Notes under the pieces: generated by a model
What the model saw: the letters and a program-made list of their open reading frames with translations, nothing else
Told to the model about the DNA's origin: nothing
Databases searched by the model: none
Assembly (NCBI GenBank): GCA_032717465.1
Contig: CM064690.1
Coordinates: forward strand, 12,957,569 to 13,021,568
Length of the DNA: 64,000 bases
Source of the DNA: Coenobita brevimanus
Taxonomy: Eukaryota > Arthropoda > Malacostraca > Decapoda > Coenobitidae
Direction of reading: 5' to 3'
Shown here: positions 56,660-64,000 of the stretch, in pieces
Layout of the letters: every line of letters starts with the position of its first letter
Numbering within the stretch: position 1 is the first letter of the stretch
Made by a program: the position numbers and the translations under genes

Positions 56660-57879
56660 ATAAATAACAGAACGGAGGAAGGAAAAACAAATGAGTAAAA
56701 AAAAAATAATCCATACACCAGATTACTGGTGTCGTCTGTTCATAAAATATCTGTAACAGTTAGACTTGAACAGTTGTGGGTTGAAATTTGGAGGGAAACA
56801 ACTCTTGGGAAGCGAGTTCCAGAGAGATACAGTTTGGGGAGTGAAAGAATTCTGATAGGCAGAAGTTCTGCAATATGGCTGAGTGACATTCCAGTCATGA
56901 GCACTACCAGATTCCCGTGTAGCACGAGGGAAGGCATGGAGAGGTGGCACCATGGACGCAACTTTGTCTGAGCATTTGCCAAATAAATATCTGTAAAATA
57001 ATGCAAGGGAGGCAACATTCCAACTTACTTGCAGGGGAGGTAGTTTATATGTAATGGCAGGGTTGTTAATGATTCTAACAGCTTTGTTCTGAATTTTGTC
57101 TAGTTGTCTTAATCCAACTTCTCCATGACCATTCCACAAGGGTGAGCTATATTCAAGCTGGGAGCGCATATGACTTATAAATTATAGCCAACTGCTCATC
57201 GGCGAAGAAGTTACGGACTCTGTACAATAATCCAAGTTTCTTTGAGGCGGTTTTAGCAAGTGATCTGACATGAGAGGTCCAGCTGAGGGCACTGTTAAGT
57301 GAGACCCCAAGAATTTCAATACTTTTGGAGATGGGAATATTAGTAGCACTGAAGGTAATGTACGAATCTGGCAGTATCTGTCTATTAGTAAACTGTATAT
57401 ATTTAGTTTTACTAGCATTAAAAGAGACAAGGTTGTTTTGTCCCCATTCACTGATTGTAGATAGATCTTGATTTATGGAGATGGCTGTACTGAGTTGAGA
57501 GGTAGAGATATTAGACTTTGTAAATGGATGTCTGAGTGTGAATGAACTATGTAGTGTTGAGTCATCCGCATATGAGTGAATGGGATTGTGGGTGACAGAT
57601 AAGAGATCATTAATATGATCCACAAATAGGGTTGGTGCCAGAACTGATCCCTGCGGCACGCCGGCGTTAATTGAGTGGAAATTGGAGTATACATCAGCTA
57701 CTTTTACTCTTATTTTCCTGTCACTAAGATGTGAAGAAAAAGGAGGAACAAAAGACGTTAGTCTATAGTAAGGGAGTTTGGACAGCAGGGAACGGTGCCG
57801 TACTCTGTCGAAAGCTTTAGAAATATCAAGAGCTACTGCATGAGTTTCTCCAAAAAGATCAATTGATTGGTGGACGGTA

Positions 57880-57880
<1 letters not shown>
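56655..57880 (-). mobile_element. 5'-truncated CR1/Jockey-like LINE, copy A1-4
   Basis: The minus strand encodes VPQGSVLAPTLFVDHINDLL, HSYADDSTLHSSFTLRHPFT, LSTISEWGQNNLVSFNASKT, SKKLGLLYRVRNFFADEQLA, SQLEYSSPLWNGHGEVGLRQ and YFMNRRHQ. YADD is intact. This copy contains the segment that is missing at the C1 insertion site and so serves as its internal reference. Both ends meet TA microsatellites, at 56654 and 57880. Confidence 0.9.
57153..57659 (-). pseudogene. A1 LINE reverse transcriptase palm/thumb
   Basis: The 168-codon open frame spans MPQGSVLAPTLFVDHINDLL through YADDST to FFADEQLAIIYKSYALPA. Further upstream palm sequence ([20 protein letters not shown]) is present to about 57850 but split by stops. 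Downstream, a frameshift at about 57160 leads to the C-terminal frame 57169-56723. Confidence 0.85.
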
Positions 57881-58104
<224 letters not shown>

Positions 58105-58110
58105 TACAAA

Positions 58111-59260
58111 TGAGGTCTGATCAAAAAGTATCCAACCAATAGCTGGTGAAAAAGAAAGAAAGAAAAAAAAAAAACAAGCTTACCTTGCTGTATCTTCACA
58201 TATGCTCCCTGAGACAGGCCAGTGTTTGAAGCAGTAGTGTCAGGCACTGTTCCCCTGATGTTCTCTTCAAGGCCGTGATCTTAAAGCAGGCTCAGACAGG
58301 CATCTGCTTGAGCAGTCCCAGTGCTACTGGTAACGTTTGGAACACCAAGCAGGATTACTCGTTCTTCGCCTGTCACCAGGACAGCAGCTCGGTCAATTTT
58401 CTCAGTTCAGGTTATGCCAGGCAGCAGCTTCGTGTCCCAGTGTAAGAGAAGAGGCACCGTTGGTGGTATGTCGTGTTTTTTGGCTTCAACTGCTGTCATT
58501 TCACGGTTCTTAAGTCGATTGCGATGGATAGAGCTTCTGGAGAGCGTCAGTTCATTCAAGCTTTTACAAGTCACTTTTGCTCAGGCTCCCATCGCAGACT
58601 TAGCTGTCCTGTCTGGTATATTCACTTGATCCAATGCCAAAGACACCACAGGAGAAAGAAAAGGATGGGCAGTCTCTTTGACCCTCACTGGCATACATGC
58701 TGTTCACTGGAGGTTGGGGGTAAACTCCAGATCTCCGACATCTACTTTCGATGACGAAGAAGAGAGGGAATCAGTCATCAACAAATTGACTGTCTGTGCC
58801 ATAGCTTCCTTGTCTCTATCAGATTCATCCTTTCTCTTTTGCTCTGTCTAAATTCTCCTGCATTTCACCTCACAGAATTTCTGGAGCAGCTGGTCACCTC
58901 CTGCCATTGTTGATTGCATGCAATCTTCCTGCTGACTGATTAGGAAAGCCCAGTCTTCCTTGTTTGTGATCTGAATCTGGGCATCTCGCTTGGAGATGTC
59001 AAACAGTTCTTCAAGGTCACAAAAAAGATGCCTTCCTCTATTCGACATGCTCCCTCAGACAGGCCAGTGTTTGAAGCAGTAGTGTCAAACACTGTTCCCC
59101 TGATATTCGCTTCAAAGTCATGTCCTTCGGTCGATTTTTCTTGAGCTTTTCATTCTGCTCAACTAGTCCCAGAAGCTTCTTCTTGCAGTAGCAGATGGTC
59201 GAGGCCGGAATACTGGCTGAACCCCAGAAGCAACGAACAGTGTCATCACTGCAGACACAC
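58111..59260 (-). pseudogene. DTTASNTG-motif coding relic behind a mariner-like end
   Basis: The left edge, TGAGGTCTGATCAAAAAGTA, resembles the mariner end at 50.2 kb, and homology continues for about 80 bp (ccaaccaatagctggtgaaa, aagcttac). The minus-strand sequence then encodes, from 59260 to 58190: LVEQNEKLKKNR; DLEELFDISKRDAQI and TNKEDWAFLISQQED; LNELTLSRSSIHRNRLKNRE; VPLLLHWDTKLLPGIT; VILLGVPNVTSSTGTAQADA; and DTTASNTG (58218-58241). From memory this order matches a repetitive, uncharacterised protein family of arthropods and molluscs. Stops and a ~70-bp repeat of the DTTASNTG segment (59047-59116) interrupt it. A transposase role is a guess. Confidence 0.5.
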
Positions 59261-59476
59261 TGTCAGACTTGGTTTTCTTCAAGATTACATGGTGGTAAAA
59301 GAAATGCCTGAGCACTTGACCCTTAGAGGGTAATCAACAACCAGTGATCGTCTCCTCAGGATGACCGATCAACCAGACAAAAGCACTGCTTCACGTAGTG
59401 GCAATAGCCATATAACCTGTAAGCAGACACTCAACTTGCATTAGAGGAAAACATGCAAAGTAGACTGTATAAAACA
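59261..59476. other. Unassigned sequence
   Basis: No recognised element. May hold the outer part of the DTTASNTG relic. Confidence 0.3.

Positions 59477-59536
<60 letters not shown>
59477..59536. repeat. (CA)n microsatellite
   Basis: CA array of about 30 units. Confidence 0.95.
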
Positions 59537-59539
<3 letters not shown>

Positions 59540-59686
59540 AAAGAGGCAGCAGAGGAGTCGGACGTATATCACTGAGCTCCACTATGGGGATGCCTAAGTT
59601 GTATCTATTTATGGGATAAGCTCGTTTGGGCTAATTTAAGGATGATCCAACATAGTAAGTCAAGTAATGGCATAAAGGTGTAGGCC

Positions 59687-59697
59687 TAAAGTAAGTA
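59687..59697. repeat. Target-site duplication, left, of LINE C2
   Basis: TAAAGTAAGTA precedes the TATC tail. The same 11 bases occur at 63225-63235. Confidence 0.6.
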
Positions 59698-60021
59698 TCT
59701 ATCTATCTATCTGTATACCTAGGCTGCTTCCCCCAAAGAAAGGGAGGTAGCCAAGACAGGACGACAAACTCCCATTCTACTCATCCACACACACATTCAT
59801 TCCCATCTTAGCACCAAGGGGAAAAGGGACAGATCCTCACCGCACCACACCACACGAGGGTCAATTGTGCAGTCCAATCTGCGACATTCATAGCAGGGCC
59901 TGACAACAGAGCTGGTTTACCCCTGCCACATCATAATAGACCCATCCCCTTACCCGCGTCTGACCTGATCAGCTGATCAGACCAAATGCAGGAGAATATC
60001 CCCTCGGGACTGCGTCACTAT

Positions 60022-60510
60022 TTATTCATTCACAGTTTCTCTCCTGTCATCCCTATCATGCACAGCCACTCTTCCTTGCTCAAAAGACATCCCTCTCTCA
60101 TCCAATATTTTCTTCACACTGTCCATCCATCCTATTCGTGGTCTTCCTCTCAGCCTTACACCTCTCACATCCGATCCAGTTATCTTTTTCACCAATCGCA
60201 CATCATCCATTCTCTCCATATGCCCAAACCATCGCAACACCCTCTGCTCAACTCGATCAACCATCTCCCTCAAAACTCCAGTTCTCCTTCACACTTCATC
60301 ATTTCTCACTCGATCCATACGCATCACTCCACACATACTCCTCAGGCACCTCATCTCCATTACATTCAAACTTTTCCTCTCTGCTACACCCATATTCCAT
60401 GTTTCAGCCCCATATAATGCAGTCGGTACCACAACACTGTCATACAGCCTTCTCTTTACATCCATTCTAAGCGAACGACATCTAAACACTTTTTTAATAT
60501 CTCCCAGCAC
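60022..60510 (-). pseudogene. C2 LINE C-terminal region
   Basis: Two frames: LGDIKKVFRCRSLRMDVKRR, ALYGAETWNMGVAERKSLN, LRSMCGVMRMDRVRNDEV, then REMVDRVEQRVLRWFGHMER and RLRGRPRIGWMDSVKKILDE. They are separated by a stop at 60286-60288. The sequence is very close to C1. Confidence 0.85.
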
Positions 60511-60709
60511 CTATCCTACTTCACTCATTCTAAACTTTACGTCTGCATCTATTCTTCCATCCACAGCAACATGTGACGCTAAATGCTTAAAACACTCTAC
60601 CTCCTCAAGCAACTCATCATTCAAAACTATATTCATCCCCCTACCATCTACTATCCCTCATACATTTCATCACTTTACTCTTTTTCTCATTTACTCTCAA
60701 TTTCCTCCT

Positions 60710-61228
60710 TTAACACACCCTTCCAAACTTCTTTACCGACTGTATCAATCTCTCCTCTGAATCAGCCACCAGTGCAGTATCATCCACAAACAGCAGCTGA
60801 TTCAGATTCCACTTTCTACCATCAGCATTCAGTAGACCCAGACCTCCACCTAACACTCTTGCATTCACCTCCCTTACAACACTAACCATATAAATATTAA
60901 ACAACCAAGGCAACATCACACATCCCTGCTGCCGCCTCACTCTCACAGGAAACCAATCACTCACAGTACTTCCCACCCTTACACACGCTCTACTATTTAC
61001 ATAAAAACTTTTCACTCCTTTTAGTAACCTACCATCAAGTCCATACAATCTTAAAACAGTCCACAAAGCCTCACGATCAGTTCTATCATGCGCCTTCTCT
61101 AAATCCATGAATGTCCAAAACACATCCTTACCTTTCACTAAATACTTTTCACACACCTGTCTCACAGCTAACACCTGATCCCCATATCCTCTCCCTCTCC
61201 TACAGCCACGCTGTTCATCACCATTCAC
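60710..61228 (-). pseudogene. C2 LINE RT with altered FVDD box
   Basis: The 172-codon frame reads DVFWTFMDLEKAHDRTDREA, LWTVLRLYGLDGRLLKGVKS, QQGCVMLPWLFNIYMVSV and NLNQLLFVDDTALVADSEER. The catalytic box is F-V-D-D where C1 has F-A-D-D. Asp-Asp are kept. CVMxPWLF has Leu for Ser. It is the longest RT frame in C2 and ends in a stop just after FGRVC. Confidence 0.85.
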
Positions 61229-61395
61229 TCCCTCTGTACCCTCTCTAACTTTCTTAATTTACACTCTAACATACATCGTACCTACAACATTCAACAGACT
61301 TATACCCCTACAGCTATACTACATTCATACTTATCACCCTTACCTTAATACAAATGAACCACACAAGCACTTGCCCAGTCAACTGGCACCATACC

Positions 61396-61829
61396 TCACA
61401 CAAAACAACCATTCAACACTCTTACTAACCACTCAACAATAGTTGCTCCACCACCTCTCAGGCATTCCACAGCATACCCACCCATACCTGCAGCTTTCCC
61501 TGTTTTCATCTCCTTTACTGCCTCCTGCATTTCCTCCATCGTGATCAAAGAATCATTCATCTTTCTTAATACATTTATTCCTTGCACCTTTCCATCAACT
61601 ACGATCTCAGCATCCCTTTCCTCCTCTACATTTAAGAATCTTTCAAAATACTCTGCCCATCTCTTCCTTTCTGCACCCACCTCAGTGAACATTCTTCCAT
61701 CCTCTGCTTTAACTTGCCCTTCCTTCTCAGACTCTCCCTTTTGCACCCTTTCACCTCCTTCCAAAACATTTGCTTATTTTGTTGAAAATTCTCTGTCAGC
61801 TGCCTACCCCACCTCTCATCTGCTGCCAC
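61396..61829 (-). pseudogene. C2 LINE EN-RT linker and RT N terminus
   Basis: Two overlapping frames contain RWGRQLTENFQQNKQMFWKE, VQKGESEKEGQVKAEDGRMF, RKRWAEYFERFLNVEEERD and MKTGKAAGMGGYAVECLRGG. GMGGY replaces the GMDG motif kept in C1. A frameshift near 61760 separates them. Confidence 0.8.
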
Positions 61830-61892
61830 TTTAGCATCACGCAGAGTCCTTCTTGCCCTATTCCTCTTTTCCTTATACCTCTCATATGAGAC

Positions 61893-62946
61893 CTAATCCT
61901 TCCTCTGCAGCCACACTTCATATGCACAGCTCTTCTCATCCACCTCCATACTTACTTCCTCGCACCACCATTCACTTCCTTTTCTTACACCATCACCCAC
62001 TCGTCTCACACCATACACCTCTTCCTCATGCCCCACCACAGCATTATTAAACAACTGCCATTCCTCCTCCACACTGTCATTATCCTGATTTTTCATTGCA
62101 TTCCACTCATATTTCAATTTCTCCTGATACTCTTGCATTTCCTCTCTTTTATCCAACTCACTCACTTTCAAAACCTCCCTGCCATATCTAACTCTCCTAG
62201 CTCTCACCCATGTCTTACCTGGTCTCAACTTTCCCTCCACCAGGTAGTTGTCAGACATACTTCCACCCTCCCCTCTTAAAGCTCTCACATCCAATAATCT
62301 TCCCATTACATTCCTGGACACAACCACATAGTCCATCAATGCTAATTGCTCTACCAACAACCTTTCCACCCTCCTGTCTCACCCATGTATACTTATTAAT
62401 ATCTTTCTTGTCAAACAAGATGTTTCCAATCACTATCTCTTGCTCAACACACATCCCTATCATTCGTTTCCCATTTTCATTTCTTCCAGGCACACCATGC
62501 ATACCAACTACACCTTCAACTGCTACATTTCCCACTCTAGCATTCAGATCTTCCATCATTACCACATTCACATTCGCTCCAAAACTCTGCAGACACTCAT
62601 CAACATCATTCCAGAAAGACTCCAACTCTTCTGCATCCCTTTCACTACCAGGCCCATATGCACTCATAAAAACCCACAACCCACCTTCAAATTTTGCTTT
62701 CACCCACACCAGTCTCGATGACACCTCCTTCCTTTCAATCACACACTGCTGCACATCCGGGCTCACTAACAAGGCCACACCTTCTCTCGCCCTTCCTATA
62801 TCAACACCTGACATCCTTCTACTCACAAGTCGAAACTTAGGCTCACCTTTCCCTTTTATCTTTGTTTCACTCAAAGCTAACAGATTCAACTTTCTTCTTA
62901 CAAACATTCTCCCAATCTCCTCCCTTTTAGCCTCAATCACACACAT
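61893..62946 (-). pseudogene. C2 LINE EEP endonuclease
   Basis: Frames 62946-62251 and 62369-61893 encode NLLALSETKIKGKGEPKF, VFMSAYGPGSERDAEELESF, VMMEDLNARVGNVAVEGV (MEDLN for MGDLN), LMDYVVVSRNVMGRLLDVRA and GGSMSDNYLVEGKLR, where SDN replaces the SDH catalytic motif of C1. The His to Asn change would be expected to abolish nicking. A frameshift near 62340 separates the two frames. Confidence 0.85.
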
Positions 62947-63224
62947 TCATAGACCCAATCTTCAGGGTACTGGGATAACCCAATCTCCTATCCCCTTCTA
63001 TTCCCTGTCTTACTTTAGGAACTAAAACACAGAGGAGGGGGTCCCTTGTCCCTTCACCCCGCCTCTTTTAGTTGTCTTATTACGACACGCAGGGAATGCG
63101 ATGACAGAATTCTTCCTAACACATCCTGGCTGCAGAGTGGTAGTATCAACCCATAGTTCGGCCAGACTGTCCTCCCCCCTCCCCCACCACAGGAGGGATA
63201 TAAAGTAGGTATACAACTACAGTT

Positions 63225-63235
63225 TAAAGTAAGTA
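63225..63235. repeat. Target-site duplication, right, of LINE C2
   Basis: TAAAGTAAGTA, identical to 59687-59697. A diverged copy of gtaagtaaacatctrtaaat follows twice (63229-63273), so the local sequence is itself slightly repetitive. Confidence 0.55.
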
Positions 63236-63451
63236 AACATCTGTAAATTAATGTAAGTAAACATCTATAAATCAGTGTCCAGAAATGTGCTGAGTTTCCT
63301 ATCGTCAGCACGATAACATCAAGGCGAGCAGATGGCAGAGTGATGAAACAGCAGGAAGAATAAATTATCTATTCTTTACGATGGCTTCATATTTTGGAAA
63401 GATGCCTATAGAAGGTGCTAAGAGAAGAGACAAAAGTAAAAAATAGGATGA

Positions 63452-63856
63452 CGGCTTCTACCCAGAAAACTGGTTGAAGAGGAAACTTGTGATAAGTTAG
63501 TTGAAAAAGTAAATAGGCTAGTGGGAAATTTTCAAATGGAAATCGATGAAATCATGAATGAGCTGCGCAGTATAGAAGGAAAAAATGAAGAATTAATAAA
63601 GGTAATAAATAGAGAAGCCACAACAACAGATGAACTATCAGCTGAGGTAAATTCACTGAGAACGAAGGCCAGTGAAATGGAATGTACGGTTGTCAACCAT
63701 GAGAGAATTATGGATGATTTCAGGAATGATACGGAGAAAATCAGGCAAGCAAATAGTCTGACAGACCAAAGTAGTAATATTGAAGAGGAAACAATACAGG
63801 TAAATGAAATGGTGAGAAACTGCAAATATGAGGGACAAACTACGTATGCTAGATGA
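63452..63856 (+). CDS. Coiled-coil open frame, possibly LINE ORF1
   Basis: An open frame runs from 63452 (after TGA at 63449-63451) to TGA at 63854-63856. The first Met in frame is near 63536, and an upstream ATG (63449) is in another frame. It is rich in Glu, Lys, Asn and Leu, in heptad-like spacing (CDKLVEKVNRLVGNFQMEID, EIMNELRSIEGKNEELIKVI, SAEVNSLRTKASEMECTV). After a frame change at about 63850 the coding character continues (MRDKLRMLDDESKELFRY, NKSIEISGIGEEE) to the window edge. A coiled coil followed by an RRM-like xxIxIxGIxE strand is the layout of LINE ORF1 proteins. A host coiled-coil gene is the alternative. Confidence 0.4.
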   Translation, partial: RLLPRKLVEEETCDKLVEKVNRLVGNFQMEIDEIMNELRSIEGKNEELIKVINREATTTDELSAEVNSLRTKASEMECTVVNHERIMDDFRNDTEKIRQANSLTDQSSNIEEETIQVNEMVRNCKYEGQTTYAR

Positions 63857-64000
63857 TGAAAGTAAAGAATTATTTAGATACAAAGATAGAAGAAAATAGC
63901 ATAAGTAAAGAAATGAAAGATAAAAAAAAAAAAAAAACTAGTCAGGGAAACTGTAGAGATTAACAAATCTATAGAAATCAGTGGCATAGGTGAGGAAGAA

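Larger units (their letters stand above)
59698..63224 (-). mobile_element. Full-length RTE-like LINE, copy C2
   Basis: About 3.53 kb on the minus strand, flanked by an 11-bp direct repeat. It has the C-family order: EEP endonuclease, linker, RT with F-x-D-D and WFGHMERM C-terminal region, then a 3' UTR and a GATA tail. Compared with C1 it extends about 58 bp further at the 5' end. Its coding frames are broken more often than those of C1, so it may be somewhat older. Confidence 0.9.

Noticed and set aside
62210..63025. 271-codon plus-strand frame across C2
   Set aside because: Antisense of the C2 endonuclease region; matches no family, while the other strand shows clear endonuclease motifs.

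Overview
The window looks like repeat-dense intergenic DNA from an arthropod, most plausibly a decapod crustacean. I reach this from very long AT, AC/GT and AG/CT microsatellites, several non-LTR retrotransposon families, tRNA-derived SINE-like repeats and the absence of any convincing intact host gene. The species assignment is inference. A run of exactly 100 N at 41162-41261 marks a scaffold gap.

Four recurrent LINE groups make up most of the recognisable sequence; the names are local. A1 and A2 are CR1/Jockey-like elements (Y-A-D-D reverse transcriptase, SKAFDRVWH motif, DFN-type endonuclease). A1 copies lie at 13089-13925(-), 15909-17299(-), 51495-56300(+, split), 56655-57880(-), with 3'-end scraps at 21980-22018 and 46533-46640. 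A2 copies lie at 8783-11690(-), 11899-12645(-), 26942-29200(-), 30380-30840(-) and 34387-35489(+). B and C are RTE-like elements (F-A-D-D reverse transcriptase, C-terminal WFGHxxRM motif, EEP endonuclease in C). B copies lie at 1248-2435(+), 38415-38702 plus 41272-41815(-), 50279-50690(-) and 50722-51335(+). C has two near full-length copies at 52058-55533(-) and 59698-63224(-). All carry stops or frameshifts.

DNA transposons include a TTAA-flanked piggyBac-like element (2523-4297), a hAT element with a recognisable C-terminal dimerisation region (37493-42761), a mariner 3' end (50060-50199), a mariner-like end joined to an unrelated coding relic (58111-59260), and small MITE-like repeats near 5.1, 21.4 and 24.6 kb. 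LTR elements include a Ty3/gypsy-type element whose integrase lies upstream of the reverse transcriptase in one reading frame (38799-41161), an internally deleted gag/integrase relic (7960-8600), and weaker gag/protease and LTR candidates.

The most informative structures are nested insertions. At 37.5-42.8 kb a hAT element holds an RTE copy, which holds an AT microsatellite, which holds the gypsy-type element. At 51.5-56.3 kb RTE copy C1 sits inside LINE A1 and about 76 bp of the host element is missing. LINE ends abut microsatellites repeatedly. The only open frame that might belong to something else is a coiled-coil coding stretch at the right edge (63452-63856), itself possibly a LINE ORF1. 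I found no CRISPR, rRNA, functional tRNA or prokaryote-type operon, and I cannot point to a wholly new biological system. The best candidates for novelty are the integrase-first element and the mariner-end/DTTASNTG chimera.
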